The notes below the pieces were generated by a model. It saw only the letters and a program-made list of their open reading frames with translations. It was not told the origin of the DNA and searched no databases. Positions 35,151-44,597 of a DNA stretch of 64,000 bases are shown here, piece by piece. The stretch's first letter is position 1; the number at the start of each line of letters is the position of its first letter. This DNA comes from [Flavobacterium] thermophilum. GTDB taxonomy: Bacteria > Bacillota > Bacilli > Bacillales > Anoxybacillaceae. The translations under genes and the position numbers were made by a program. The stretch is from the NCBI GenBank assembly GCA_900450595.1, contig UGGS01000001.1, positions 744,001 through 808,000 of the forward strand, in the 5' to 3' direction.

Positions 35151-36682
35151 TTTTGTTCCCTCTCTTTCGCAATGAGATCATTTGGGTGCACAATGCGGTC
35201 GCGCGTGCGGAACTGCTTCCATGTACTCGGGATAAAGACTTTCCCGATATCTTTTGATGGCGGCGCCAGCGGCGTGAGATACGGAACGCCGCAGGTGCGC
35301 AAGTTGACCGCATAAGTCAAGATGAAAAACAGCGACAGAATGAAGCCAAACAGGCCAAGAACGGTGGAGGCCGTCAAGACAATAAAGCGCAGCAAGGTGA
35401 CGCTTCCGGCCATGTTTTGGTTGACGAGCGTGAATGTCGAGACGACGGAAATGGCGGCGATGACGAGTGTGGCCGGGGCGGCAAGCCCCGCGTTGATCGT
35501 CGCCTGGCCGATGATTAAGCCGCCGACGACGGACAGCGTCTGCCCGATGGCGATTGGCAGACGCATCCCGGCTTCCTTAAACACCTCAAACAAAATCATC
35601 ATCACAAACATCTCCAGCGGCACTGGAAGCGGCACTCCTTGGCGCGACAAAATGAGCGTCGCCAGCAAGGTGAACGGAATCTGGTCCGGATGGAAGGAGG
35701 TCAAGGCGACCCAGGCGCCCGGCAAATAAATGGCGACCGAAGTGCCGACGAGCCGAAGCAGGCGCTGAAATGCGACAAACAAGAAAAACGTGTTGTTATC
35801 TTCCGGCGTGTTCAGCAAAAACGTTAAATTGCCCGGGCCGATCAAGGCGGTCGGCGCCCCGTCGACCAAGATGATAAAACGGCCGTTGAGGAGCGAATTG
35901 ACGGCAAAATCGGGCCGCCCGGTATAACCGAACATCGGGAACAAAGAAAACCGGGTGTCAGACAACCACTCCTCAATTTGATTGGTGCTTGTCACCGAGT
36001 CGATGTACAAACTGAGCAGACGGCTTCTCACCTCATCGATGATGGTCGTGTTGGCAATATCATCGACATAGAGGAGCCCGACTTTTGTCTGGCTGCGTGT
36101 GCCGATGACAAACGGTTCGTAGACGAGCCGGTGCGAGCGCAGCCGCTTGCGAATGAGGGCGACATTTTTGCTGATTTCTTCAATAAATCCATCTTTGGGT
36201 CCACGGATCGATATTTCCGTGTTCGGCTCTTCCGGATCGCGGCTGGGCGGGCTGGCGAGCGGCATCGTGTACAAGGCATCGGCTTCGTGAAAATAAATGA
36301 GCAAATCGCCGCTAAACAGCCTGAAGTTGAGATCATCGATCCGCACTTCTTTTCCCATATACTCAAGCGCCGCCGGTTTGCGGGCCTCGATGTCAGCAGC
36401 CGTAAAGCACGGATGCTGTTCGCACAGCTCGCGGAACATCGGATAAATGGCCTTTTGCAGCATTTGTGCATCGCACAGTTCCTCGCAATAAATAAACAGC
36501 AAGTGCACCACAGCCGCCGAGCCGTCAGGCAAAGAGGATGGAATCGCGGCTTCCGTCATGATGACATCCGGGCATTTGGCGTACATCGTGCGCAACGCCT
36601 CTTCGGAGATGATGACGGTCTCGAGCCCTGTGTAATCGTCTTTCAACCGCTTGCCTTCGGCGGCTCGCATCGGTCGTTTCAT
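35147..36682 (-). CDS. Spore germination protein, GerA-type A subunit
   Basis: 511 residues. The cytosolic N-terminal domain (about 1-290) contains IRGPKDGFIEE and the VGLLYVDDIAN segment, then a membrane part of about five helices with LPVPLEMFVMMILFEVFKEA and the ending TCGVPYLTPLAP, all typical of GerAA/GerKA. It probably forms the oligomeric ion channel of the germinosome receptor. Overlaps of 4 bp on both sides show tight translational coupling. Confidence 0.92.
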   Translation of the reverse strand: MKRPMRAAEGKRLKDDYTGLETVIISEEALRTMYAKCPDVIMTEAAIPSSLPDGSAAVVHLLFIYCEELCDAQMLQKAIYPMFRELCEQHPCFTAADIEARKPAALEYMGKEVRIDDLNFRLFSGDLLIYFHEADALYTMPLASPPSRDPEEPNTEISIRGPKDGFIEEISKNVALIRKRLRSHRLVYEPFVIGTRSQTKVGLLYVDDIANTTIIDEVRSRLLSLYIDSVTSTNQIEEWLSDTRFSLFPMFGYTGRPDFAVNSLLNGRFIILVDGAPTALIGPGNLTFLLNTPEDNNTFFLFVAFQRLLRLVGTSVAIYLPGAWVALTSFHPDQIPFTLLATLILSRQGVPLPVPLEMFVMMILFEVFKEAGMRLPIAIGQTLSVVGGLIIGQATINAGLAAPATLVIAAISVVSTFTLVNQNMAGSVTLLRFIVLTASTVLGLFGFILSLFFILTYAVNLRTCGVPYLTPLAPPSKDIGKVFIPSTWKQFRTRDRIVHPNDLIAKEREQK

Positions 36683-37776
36683 CCTGCCACCCCTCTTTTC
36701 TTTTTGCGATATGCCAACAAAGCGAAACCACTTAACACAACGGACAGCGCAAGACTAAACAGCAGCGATGACGGCAGCACCCCATGTTTGACAAAATGCA
36801 AAAACTGTTCATCGCTGCCTGGCGCCAGCGCCGCCAATGTGATCGCCAAGTAAAGGACAATGAGCACCCAACGGCGGGTTTGCGGATGGCGGATCGGGAA
36901 CAGCTCTACAATGAGCGCCATCGACAAGGAGATGCGGATAAGGGCGCCTGATATCCACTGGTAGATCGACATAAAGTCGACATGTTCAATGTACGTCCCT
37001 AAGCTGACCATCCGCCATTGCTCAAATGCCGGATAGCGAAGGCGCGTCGCCTGCTCGGGGCCAAATTCGGTGATGGCGCCAATCGTCGGCCCGATGCTCA
37101 GCCCGGCTGTGAAAACAGCGATGGCGGCAAGCGCCTTCCATGAAAACGGGCGAGGCAGGCGATGAGAAAGAAACAAAAGAACAATCACTTCCGCATATCC
37201 GGCCCCCGCGTACATCATAGCGCGCCATACAGGCTCCATGCCGTGCTCAAGCATTGGTTTGAGCAGTGAATAATCTTTATGCGGTGTGGTCGAGAGCATC
37301 ACGAAAAAACCAAACACGATGACGAACGGGCAAATGATCATGGAAGTATTGGCAATCGAGTCGATGCCTTGGTACGAGTTATAAAAACAAACGGCCACGA
37401 TGACCAAAATCAGCGCCCACTTCGGCGTCGCTGTCAAATAGGAGGTAGTGGTGAACGTGATCGTATCGTTTAACGTGACAAAACTATGAAGAAGCAAAAA
37501 AGCGCTGCTGACACCGGCCACCGCATAAGCAGCCGCGCTCGAAAACCGGGCCTTGAGCCAGTCAAACAGCCGCTCGCCGTTCAGTTGTCGGATGGTGAAA
37601 TAAAGCAGCGGCAGCCAGAGGAGCAAACCTCCCAACGCTCCCAAGGCGGCGATCCACGCATCGCGGTGGGCGGCCTCAAGCATAAAGGGGATGATGATGA
37701 CATGATTCATCAGCCCGACCGACAGCATGATCATGAATAACAATTGCAGGGCGCTAAGCGGTTGTCCGTTCATCAT
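36679..37776 (-). CDS. Spore germination protein, GerB-type permease subunit
   Basis: 365 residues, ten predicted helices, of the APC-superfamily GerAB/GerKB type, the likely germinant-binding subunit. The start MMNGQPLSALQLLFMIMLSVG and the region around WIAALGALGGLLLWLPL fit the family. ATG 37776 (or 37773) is set by AAAGGG upstream; an ATG at 37794 lacks a good site. It is first in the operon, giving the order B-A-C, unlike the usual A-B-C or A-C-B. Confidence 0.9.
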   Translation of the reverse strand: MMNGQPLSALQLLFMIMLSVGLMNHVIIIPFMLEAAHRDAWIAALGALGGLLLWLPLLYFTIRQLNGERLFDWLKARFSSAAAYAVAGVSSAFLLLHSFVTLNDTITFTTTSYLTATPKWALILVIVAVCFYNSYQGIDSIANTSMIICPFVIVFGFFVMLSTTPHKDYSLLKPMLEHGMEPVWRAMMYAGAGYAEVIVLLFLSHRLPRPFSWKALAAIAVFTAGLSIGPTIGAITEFGPEQATRLRYPAFEQWRMVSLGTYIEHVDFMSIYQWISGALIRISLSMALIVELFPIRHPQTRRWVLIVLYLAITLAALAPGSDEQFLHFVKHGVLPSSLLFSLALSVVLSGFALLAYRKKKRGVAG

Positions 37777-37942
37777 GGATCCCTTTCTTTCCATGCAATC
37801 TCTAGAACGATAGTGTTTCCAGTCCAGGGGAATTTATCCGCGCAAACGGCAAACCAACAGCGAAACTTCTCAGGCGGCAGGGGGCACAATACAGGGAAGA
37901 AAGGGCGAACATCAACGGCATGCAAGGGGGGCGCAGCATGAA

Positions 37943-38221
37943 ATGGCTTCATTTGACGATCGGCGTGAAGATTTCCAGCTGCCGCCCCACCCGGTGTATG
38001 TCCCGGTGACGCTGATCCGGGATGGCCAGCTGTTGGCAGACGAATTAGCGGAGCTTGGGAAAACAGAGCAATGGCTGGCCGCCAAACTGCAAAAACAAGG
38101 AATTGCCTCGCCAAAAGACGTGTTGATCGCCGAGTGGCTCGAAGGAGATGGGCTGTTTGTTCAGACGTATCAGCCCGCCGAGCGGCAACGGTCAACGCGG
38201 CGGCAAACGGCGCCGGAATGA
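37943..38221 (+). CDS. Stand-alone YetF/DUF421 C-terminal-like domain
   Basis: 92 residues with HPVYVPVTLIRDGQLLADEL, EQWLAAKLQKQGI, and DVLIAEWLEGDGLFV. This is the cytosolic C-terminal domain of YetF/DUF421 membrane proteins, but no membrane part is encoded upstream. ATG 37943 lies 12 bases after AAGGGGGG; an ATG at 37938 is in another frame and is quickly closed. It could be a domain gene in its own right or a long-lived remnant. Confidence 0.65.
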   Translation: MASFDDRREDFQLPPHPVYVPVTLIRDGQLLADELAELGKTEQWLAAKLQKQGIASPKDVLIAEWLEGDGLFVQTYQPAERQRSTRRQTAPE

Positions 38222-38225
38222 GATG

Positions 38226-38260
38226 AAGAAAGAATCCGGGAATGGATTCTTTCTTTATTT
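38226..38260 (+). terminator. Rho-independent terminator
   Basis: AAGAAAGAATCC (38226-38237) and GGATTCTTTCTT (38244-38255) form a perfect 12-bp stem with a six-base loop, then TATTTT. Confidence 0.8.
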
Positions 38261-38272
38261 TGGAAAAAATTC

Positions 38273-38313
38273 TTGCCTTTCTTCTGTTTTATGTGTACTA
38301 TTAGTTATAGTAC
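38273..38313 (+). promoter_or_regulatory. GntR/ABC operon promoter with operator palindrome
   Basis: TTGCCT (38273-38278), 17-bp spacer, TACTAT (38296-38301). The palindrome GTACTA-N7-TAGTAC (38295-38313) covers the -10 region, a good place for autorepression by the YtrA-type regulator encoded 30 bp downstream. Confidence 0.75.
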
Positions 38314-38342
38314 GGTTGTAACAACGAGAGGAGGAGGGGAGG

Positions 38343-38750
38343 ATGTTTGAGCTCGATTTACGAAGCCGGCAACCGATTTATGAGCAGCTGATGGAAAAAA
38401 TGAAAGAAATGGTCATCCGTGAATTATGGCAGCCGCACGATCAGCTGCCATCGGTCAGGACGATGGCGAAACAGCTGATGGTGAATCCGAACACGATTCA
38501 AAAAGCGTACCGCGAACTGGAACGCGACGGCTGGATTTATTCGATTCCAGGGAAAGGCAGCTTCGTTGCCCCGCGCTCGAAAGAACCAAACATCGAGGCG
38601 GTCGCCGCGGTCCGTGAGCAGTTTGTCCGCCTTGTCAAGGAAGCACGGTTTTTAGGGGTGACGAATGAGCAGTTATGGCAATGGGTTCGAGAAGGAGAGA
38701 AAGAGGGGGAGAATCGTGATTCAACTTGTGGACGTGACGAAAATGTTTGA
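38343..38750 (+). CDS. YtrA-type GntR family regulator
   Basis: 135 residues. The N-terminal winged helix (QPIYEQLMEKMKEMVI, QLPSVRTMAKQLMVNPNTIQKAYRELERDGW) is followed by only a short helical tail, as in the YtrA subfamily that controls adjacent ABC transporters. The downstream ABC ATPase starts within its 3' end (35-bp overlap). The likely operator is 38295-38313. Confidence 0.9.
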   Translation: MFELDLRSRQPIYEQLMEKMKEMVIRELWQPHDQLPSVRTMAKQLMVNPNTIQKAYRELERDGWIYSIPGKGSFVAPRSKEPNIEAVAAVREQFVRLVKEARFLGVTNEQLWQWVREGEKEGENRDSTCGRDENV

Positions 38751-39615
38751 TCGATTTGCCGCTGTCAAGGGCGCGAACATGATGGTGCCAAAAGGAGCGA
38801 TTTACGGGCTGCTCGGCCCGAACGGCGCCGGGAAAACGACGCTGCTAAAGATGATGGCCGGCATTCTCCGCCAAGATCGCGGGACGATTACAGTGGACGG
38901 GGAGGATGTGTGGGAAAATGTCCGGGTGAAGCAACGCCTTTTGTTTTTGCCGGACTTTGTCTACTTTTTTCCGCACGCGACGATTCGGCAAATGGCGGAT
39001 TTTTACGAGCAACTGTACCCTTCGTTCAGCCGCGGACGGTTTCTGGAATTGCAGTCCGTCTTTGCGCTTGATCCAAACAAAAAGATTCAGCAGTTTTCCA
39101 AAGGCATGCAGCGCCAGGCGGCGTTTTGGCTTGCTTTTTCCGTCCGGCCGGACGTGCTTATTATGGATGAGCCGCTTGATGGGCTCGATGCATTCGTCCG
39201 CCGTCATGTGAAGCAGCTGTTAATCGATGAAGTAGTAGAACGGGAAATGACCGTTGTCATCTCGTCACACAATTTGCGCGAACTCGAAGATTTATGCGGC
39301 ATGGTCGGACTGATGGCGCACGGTGTGGTGCAGCTCGAGCGCGATTTGGACGAGCTGCGCGCGGGGATGCATAAGCTGCAAGCCGCCTTTCGCGGCGGGT
39401 TTCCGAGCGAGTTGGCCGAACGGCTTGACATCGTGCATCGCGAGGAGCGCGGCAGCATCGTTCTTCTTATTGTCCGCGGGGAAAAGCGGCGCATAGAGGA
39501 GACGGTCCGCGCATTTCATCCTCTCATCCTTGATGTGCTGCCGCTGTCGCTTGAAGAAATTTTTATGTATGAAATGGGGGGCGATGCTCATGTCCGTGAA
39601 ACAGTGGTCGGCTAA
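38716..39615 (+). CDS. ABC transporter ATP-binding protein (YtrB-like)
   Basis: 299 residues with Walker A GPNGAGKTTL, signature FSKGMQRQ, Walker B LIMDEPLDGLD and the H-loop VVISSH. The C-terminal ~80 residues are a variable domain of ABC-2 type ATPases. GTG 38716 is chosen because GGGGGAG lies just before and homologues start at this IQLVDVTKMF position. It overlaps the GntR gene by 35 bp and the permease by 26 bp. Confidence 0.9.
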   Translation: MIQLVDVTKMFDRFAAVKGANMMVPKGAIYGLLGPNGAGKTTLLKMMAGILRQDRGTITVDGEDVWENVRVKQRLLFLPDFVYFFPHATIRQMADFYEQLYPSFSRGRFLELQSVFALDPNKKIQQFSKGMQRQAAFWLAFSVRPDVLIMDEPLDGLDAFVRRHVKQLLIDEVVEREMTVVISSHNLRELEDLCGMVGLMAHGVVQLERDLDELRAGMHKLQAAFRGGFPSELAERLDIVHREERGSIVLLIVRGEKRRIEETVRAFHPLILDVLPLSLEEIFMYEMGGDAHVRETVVG

Positions 39616-41296
39616 CCGCGCCATGTGGGGGCAAAATCTTCGTCAAATCGGCTGGATTGCCATCATTCACTGGCTGCTATGGCTGGCGGCGATTGTGCTG
39701 CCGATGGCGCTCGCGTATTCTCAATATGACCCAAAGGTCGGCAATATTCCGCAATGGTACAGTGTGTATGATATAGCCAATGGAATGGAAGCGCTGTGCG
39801 CTTGGCTCGTTCCGATTTTGGCGGCGGCCGGCGTGGTTCGCTATATGCATGAGAAACGGTCGGCTGATTTCATCCATAGCTTGCCCATCCGCCGCACCGA
39901 ACTGCTTGCCGGGCAGATGCTTATTGGATGGCTCTTTTTGGCGGTTCCGCTCGTGTTGACCGCCTTGGTTGCGATCGGATGTCTGTACGGACTTGATCTC
40001 CCGTGGCCGATTGGAGCGGGGGATGTGGGACGATGGCTTGGCGAGACGCTTGTCGTAGAGACGGTGATTTTTGCGCTAGGTGTCATGGTCGGCGTGCTCG
40101 TCGGCCAATCGATCGTTCATATTGTGTTAACGAATATTGCTCTCTTTTTTCCGACAGGCATCATGGTGCTGCTGTTTAGCAATTTGCCGTTATGGTTGTA
40201 TGGATTCCCTGATGGGTACTATTTATCGGGAAATCTGATGGATTGGGCGCTGCCGATTCGTTATGCGATGCTGACGGATCAAGCGATGAGTGCGGGAGAA
40301 ATCGGGATGTTGCTGCTGTTGTCGCTTCTATTTTTCAGTTTGTCCATTTGGCTGTACGAGCGGCGGCCGACGGAAGCGGCCGGGCAGGCGCTCGCCTTTT
40401 CAGTGCTTCGCCCACTGTTTGTGTATGGAGTGGCGTTTTGCATGTGCTTGACCGGCGGGTTCTACTTTGGACAAGTCCAACGGCAGTGGGGATGGATCAT
40501 CTTTGGGTATGTTGCGTTTTCGCTTATCGGGTATGCCGTTGCGCAAATGGTCGTGATGAAAACATGGCGTGTTTTTCATAAATGGAAAGGGTATATCGCC
40601 TTTGCCGCTGTGATGTCGGTCTTATTTTTGACTGTGCGCCTTGATCCGGTTGGATATGTGAGACACGTTCCGAATTTGTCCGATATTGAGAAAGTCTATT
40701 TCGGCCAGTCGGTGATGAATTGGCAAAATCCTAACTTGATGGAAAGAGAGTTTGAAGCATTCGATCAGTTTTTGCGCACGAAGGACAACATCAAAGCTGT
40801 CAGGGCGCTTCATGCGCAGCTTGTGCACGATCAGCCGCTCCCGTCACGTTTTGGCAACGTCCGGCCGATTGTGATCGGGTATGTGCTCAAAGACGGCACG
40901 CGTCTCCTCCGCCGCTACGAAGTGCCGATTGAACCGTACATGCCGTATTTTCAGCGCATCATGGGCTCAAAAGAATATAAGCGGCAATATTATTTGCTCC
41001 TTCGCCCGAGCTATTCTCCGATCCGCCAAGTGACGATCCGCAATGTCGAAACGGGGCGTCCGGTGGTCGTGCTGGCCGATCCGAAGGAGATCGAGTCGTT
41101 TGTCCAGGCGCTCAAACAAGATTTGTGGAATGAGCCGGTGGAGGACATCATCCGCGGGGGGAGAACATGGCAGGGGGATATTGAATTGCTGCAAAGCGAC
41201 GGCGATTCGTTTGCCGTTCCCTTGTCTTCACACAGCACCCATGTTCGCGAGTGGTTGCAACAACGGCATCATTGGGAGCAAATACAGAAAAGGTAA
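39590..41296 (+). CDS. ABC-2 type permease (YtrC/D-like)
   Basis: 568 residues with about 10 membrane helices in the first ~390 and a large C-terminal part after a helix near 345-365 that is probably extracytoplasmic. The HSLPIRRTELLAGQMLIGW cytosolic coupling segment is typical of permeases paired with YtrB-type ATPases. ATG 39590 (GGGGGGCG eight bases upstream) is preferred to ATG 39584. Role unknown; such operons respond to cell-wall antibiotics in Bacillus. Confidence 0.8.
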   Translation: MSVKQWSANRAMWGQNLRQIGWIAIIHWLLWLAAIVLPMALAYSQYDPKVGNIPQWYSVYDIANGMEALCAWLVPILAAAGVVRYMHEKRSADFIHSLPIRRTELLAGQMLIGWLFLAVPLVLTALVAIGCLYGLDLPWPIGAGDVGRWLGETLVVETVIFALGVMVGVLVGQSIVHIVLTNIALFFPTGIMVLLFSNLPLWLYGFPDGYYLSGNLMDWALPIRYAMLTDQAMSAGEIGMLLLLSLLFFSLSIWLYERRPTEAAGQALAFSVLRPLFVYGVAFCMCLTGGFYFGQVQRQWGWIIFGYVAFSLIGYAVAQMVVMKTWRVFHKWKGYIAFAAVMSVLFLTVRLDPVGYVRHVPNLSDIEKVYFGQSVMNWQNPNLMEREFEAFDQFLRTKDNIKAVRALHAQLVHDQPLPSRFGNVRPIVIGYVLKDGTRLLRRYEVPIEPYMPYFQRIMGSKEYKRQYYLLLRPSYSPIRQVTIRNVETGRPVVVLADPKEIESFVQALKQDLWNEPVEDIIRGGRTWQGDIELLQSDGDSFAVPLSSHSTHVREWLQQRHHWEQIQKR

Positions 41297-41307
41297 CGCC
41301 CAATGAA

Positions 41308-41352
41308 GAGGAAAGGTGTCCCGTTGCTTTCGGGGCACCTTCCTCTTTTTTC
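41308..41352. terminator. Terminator between convergent genes
   Basis: GAGGAAAGGTGTCCC (41308-41322) and GGGGCACCTTCCTC (41332-41345) form a long stem with minor bulges, then TTTTTT. Confidence 0.85.
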
Positions 41353-41365
41353 CTCCGGCTGTTGG

Positions 41366-41593
41366 TCAAGACGTTTTGTTTTTTCGTTTCCACATCCAAA
41401 CGTTCAATAGATCGAGCAACAGCAAAAAAATGAACAAGGATAAAATAAATAGTTCCGGCGCTTCCATTACCAAAAAGGGATTCAGCACGATATGCAACGA
41501 TTGATGCAAGGTCATCCCCATCAACCGATCCATGCTTACTGTCGTTCCTATGGCGAGCAAGGCAAACATCAGCCAAACAACAATTAGTTTCAT
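41366..41593 (-). CDS. Two-helix membrane protein, candidate germination receptor D subunit
   Basis: 75 residues with two membrane helices (about 3-19 and 48-66) and a basic WKRKNK tail; between them lies SMDRLMGMTLHQSLHIVLNPF. It is transcribed divergently from the ger operon that begins 125 bp away. Ger operons of several Bacillus species have an adjacent gene for a ~75-residue two-helix D protein that modulates the receptor. Size, topology and position fit; the family assignment is inference. AGGTGG precedes ATG 41593. Confidence 0.65.
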   Translation of the reverse strand: MKLIVVWLMFALLAIGTTVSMDRLMGMTLHQSLHIVLNPFLVMEAPELFILSLFIFLLLLDLLNVWMWKRKNKTS

Positions 41594-41653
41594 GGCGTTC
41601 CACCTGCTGTTTTTCTTTAGTTTTTGCTATTGATTCAAAACCGATGCACGGGC

Positions 41654-41683
41654 GTATACCCTCCCGATTTCGTGTCCATAATG
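41654..41683 (+). promoter_or_regulatory. Possible sigma-G promoter for the second ger operon
   Basis: GTATA (41654-41658) and CATAATG (41677-41683) at 18-bp spacing resemble forespore sigma-G elements (gyATA and CATnnTA). They lie 36 bp before the A-subunit start. Confidence 0.4.
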
Positions 41684-41718
41684 AGGGATAAAAAGGAAGC
41701 GGAGTGAGGAGGAAAAAC

Positions 41719-43344
41719 ATGCTGTTTCAATGGGGAATGGGCCGACAAAAAAAGCAGATCAATGACAGGGTGAAACAAGAAGGACCAGACCATAGCGGCG
41801 AGGCAACGGACGTCCCGCAAGAGCCGATGTCAGCTGAATTAGCCGTCAACCTTGACATCATCCGCCAAACGACTGGACAAAGCAGCGATGTTGCCATCCG
41901 CCGGTTTTCGCTTGGCCAAGAGAAGCAAATCAATGCAGCCATCGTCTTTGTGGATGGTCTTGTTGACGAAAAACATGTGTACGAGTTTTTGCTGACGCCG
42001 TTGCTGGAGGCGTCATTTCCACTGTCATTAACAGAAAAAGAATCGTTTCCGTGGATCGAACAAAAGTTGGCCGCGGTGGGCGGTGTGAAGCATGTCATCG
42101 ATTGGGAACACCTGTTTTTGGAGCTGTTTTCCGGAGAGACCATCATCTTGTTGGATGGGGTGCCGTCCGCTGTCAGCGCCAGCACCAAAGGCGGCCAATA
42201 TCGTGCAATCGAGGAGCCACAGACGCAACTCGCCGTCCGCGGACCGCGCGATGGATTTACGGAGTCGTTGCGCACAAACACCGCGATGATCCGCCGCCGC
42301 ATTAAAAATCCCAATCTTTGGCTGGAAACGATGCAAATCGGCACCGTGACGCAAACGGATGTCGCGATCATGTACATCAAAGGCATTGCCAATGACGAGG
42401 TTATCGAGGAAGTGAGAGCGCGCCTGCGCCGCATTGATACGGACAGCGTGCTTGAGTCCGGTTATATTGAACAGTTAATCGAAGATCAAACGTTTACGAC
42501 ATTTCCGACGATCTACCATACCGAGCGTCCCGATGTGGTGGCGGCGAATTTGCTGGAGGGGCGGATTGCGATTTTGATTCAGGGGACGCCGTTTATCCTG
42601 ATTGTGCCGGCTTTGTTTATCCAATTTTTTCAAGCGGTAGAGGATTATTATTCCCGTTTTGATATTGCGACCGCTCTTCGTTTTTTACGCGTGTTGATTT
42701 TTTTTCTCTCGCTCGTCGCGCCCTCTATTTATATTGCTGCGATGACGTTTCATCAAGAAATGATCCCAACTCAGCTTGTCATCGCCATTGCCGCCCAGCG
42801 TGAGGCTGTGCCGTTTTCCGCTTTTGTCGAGGCATTAATCATGGAAGTGACATTTGAGATTTTGCGCGAAGCGGGGATTCGGCTGCCGCGTGCGGTCGGG
42901 CAAGCGGTGTCGATTGTCGGGGCGCTTGTCATCGGTGAGGTGGCGATCACTGCCGGTTTTGTTTCATCGGCCATGGTTATCGTTGTCTCGCTCACCGCGA
43001 TTGCCAGCTTTGCAACGCCGGCGTTTGCCATCGCCATCTCAGCACGCCTCATCCGCTTTGGGTTGATGTTTTTAGCGGCGATGTTCGGGTTTTATGGCAT
43101 TATAATGGGTCTGCTGATCATGATTCTCCATTTATGCAGCTTGCGTTCATTTGGCATGCCATACATGTCGCCGCTTGCTCCATTTATTTCAACCAATGTA
43201 GGCGATACCCTGTTTCGGATTCCGACATGGATGTACCGCGAGCGGCCGCGCCTGATTAACCAGAAAAATATCATTCGTCAATCAGGGGATCAGAAACCGC
43301 AGCCTCCGGCACCAACACGCCGGGAAAAGGAGGATGGATCATGA
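41719..43344 (+). CDS. Spore germination protein, GerA-type A subunit
   Basis: 541 residues. A hydrophilic N-terminal extension (about 1-40, rich in Lys/Gln) leads to the cytosolic domain with AVRGPRDGFTESLRTNTAMIRRRIK, the IMYIKGIANDEVIEEV segment, and a five-helix membrane part ending in SFGMPYMSPLAPF. GAGGAGG before ATG 41719 decides the start over a GTG at 41704. First gene of an A-C-B operon (GerK-like order). It overlaps the C gene by 4 bp. Confidence 0.92.
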   Translation: MLFQWGMGRQKKQINDRVKQEGPDHSGEATDVPQEPMSAELAVNLDIIRQTTGQSSDVAIRRFSLGQEKQINAAIVFVDGLVDEKHVYEFLLTPLLEASFPLSLTEKESFPWIEQKLAAVGGVKHVIDWEHLFLELFSGETIILLDGVPSAVSASTKGGQYRAIEEPQTQLAVRGPRDGFTESLRTNTAMIRRRIKNPNLWLETMQIGTVTQTDVAIMYIKGIANDEVIEEVRARLRRIDTDSVLESGYIEQLIEDQTFTTFPTIYHTERPDVVAANLLEGRIAILIQGTPFILIVPALFIQFFQAVEDYYSRFDIATALRFLRVLIFFLSLVAPSIYIAAMTFHQEMIPTQLVIAIAAQREAVPFSAFVEALIMEVTFEILREAGIRLPRAVGQAVSIVGALVIGEVAITAGFVSSAMVIVVSLTAIASFATPAFAIAISARLIRFGLMFLAAMFGFYGIIMGLLIMILHLCSLRSFGMPYMSPLAPFISTNVGDTLFRIPTWMYRERPRLINQKNIIRQSGDQKPQPPAPTRREKEDGS

Positions 43345-44543
43345 AACGACCTATCGCCATGTTTGTGTCCTTTTTTGTTTGTGCGGTGCTGCTGGCTGGC
43401 TGTTGGAGTAAAAAAGAGTTAACCGATTTGGCCGTTGTCATTGCCGTCGGCCTCGATAAAACAAAAGACGGCAGATATTTGGCCTCGTTTCAAATCGTCA
43501 ACCCGGGCAACGTTGCGGGGGCGATCCAACGAGGAGGCGGGGCGGGCGGCGTGCCCGTTTCCATTTATACGTCAACCGGAGACACGTTGATCGAGGCAAC
43601 CCGGAAAGCCTCGAAAAAGCTGTCGCGCATCCTGTATTACGCTCATACCAACTTGGTGGTCATCAGCGAGGAAGTGGCGCGCGAAGGGTTGAATGGGGTA
43701 TTCGATGCGATAGAACGGAGCCACCAGTTTCGGACGACAGCGCGGCTGGTTATTGCTCATGGCCACTCGGCGAAAGAGGTGTTAAGCGTATTAACACCCA
43801 TTGACAAAATTTCCGCCAATAAAATTATTAAGACGTTGGAGTTTTCCGAGATGTCCTGGGGGCAGACAATCAACACTGATGTCTGGTGGGCGATTCGTGG
43901 TTTGACATCTTCAGGAAGAAATACAGTCGTGACAGGTGTTGTCATTGAAGGAAACCCACAGCAGGGCAAACGGCAAACAAACGTTCAATCCTCTGTGCCA
44001 GATGCTCGCATCAGCTTGGATGGACTGGCGTTATTTAAAAAAGACCGTCTTGTTCGCTGGGTGAGCGGGTCGACATCAAGGGGCGTACTTTGGGTGCTGG
44101 ATCGAATTAAACAAACGAATATCACGATCCCCTGGAAAGGAAAAAAAGAAGCGATTGGTTATCAAACGATGGGAGTGACAACGGGGTTAAAAGTGGAATT
44201 GAAAAACGGTCATCCTTCCATTTTGGTTCATATCCAAACAGAAGGGGATATCAGTGAGACGTACGTCCCGATCAATTTGGCTGATTACCGATTATTGTTT
44301 CAATTGGAAAAGGCGATTGGCCGGGATATTGAACGGGAAGTGAGACAGGCGATTGAAACGGCCCAGCATGAAAAAACGGATGTTTTTGGTTTTGGCGAGG
44401 CGGTGCATCGCGCCCACCCCCGCCTGTGGAAAAGAATCAAAAAAGAGTGGGATGACCGCTATTTCCCTCATCTTCGGGTGACAGTAAAAGTGGATGCTTC
44501 CATTCGACGCACGGGATTGCGGAATACGCCATACATCAAATAA
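43341..44543 (+). CDS. Spore germination protein, GerC-type lipoprotein
   Basis: 400 residues, signal peptide with lipobox LLAGC, then WSKKELTDLAVVIAVGLDKTKDG, the classical GerxC start. The three-domain GerC body extends to the C-terminus (RVTVKVDASIRRTGL). It is coupled to the A-subunit gene by a 4-bp overlap and followed 54 bp later by the B subunit. Confidence 0.92.
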   Translation: MKRPIAMFVSFFVCAVLLAGCWSKKELTDLAVVIAVGLDKTKDGRYLASFQIVNPGNVAGAIQRGGGAGGVPVSIYTSTGDTLIEATRKASKKLSRILYYAHTNLVVISEEVAREGLNGVFDAIERSHQFRTTARLVIAHGHSAKEVLSVLTPIDKISANKIIKTLEFSEMSWGQTINTDVWWAIRGLTSSGRNTVVTGVVIEGNPQQGKRQTNVQSSVPDARISLDGLALFKKDRLVRWVSGSTSRGVLWVLDRIKQTNITIPWKGKKEAIGYQTMGVTTGLKVELKNGHPSILVHIQTEGDISETYVPINLADYRLLFQLEKAIGRDIEREVRQAIETAQHEKTDVFGFGEAVHRAHPRLWKRIKKEWDDRYFPHLRVTVKVDASIRRTGLRNTPYIK

Positions 44544-44597
44544 GCGTTTTCGGCTCAAAAAACTTGGATACGGTGGAGTGAGGGGCGATGGAGCGAG

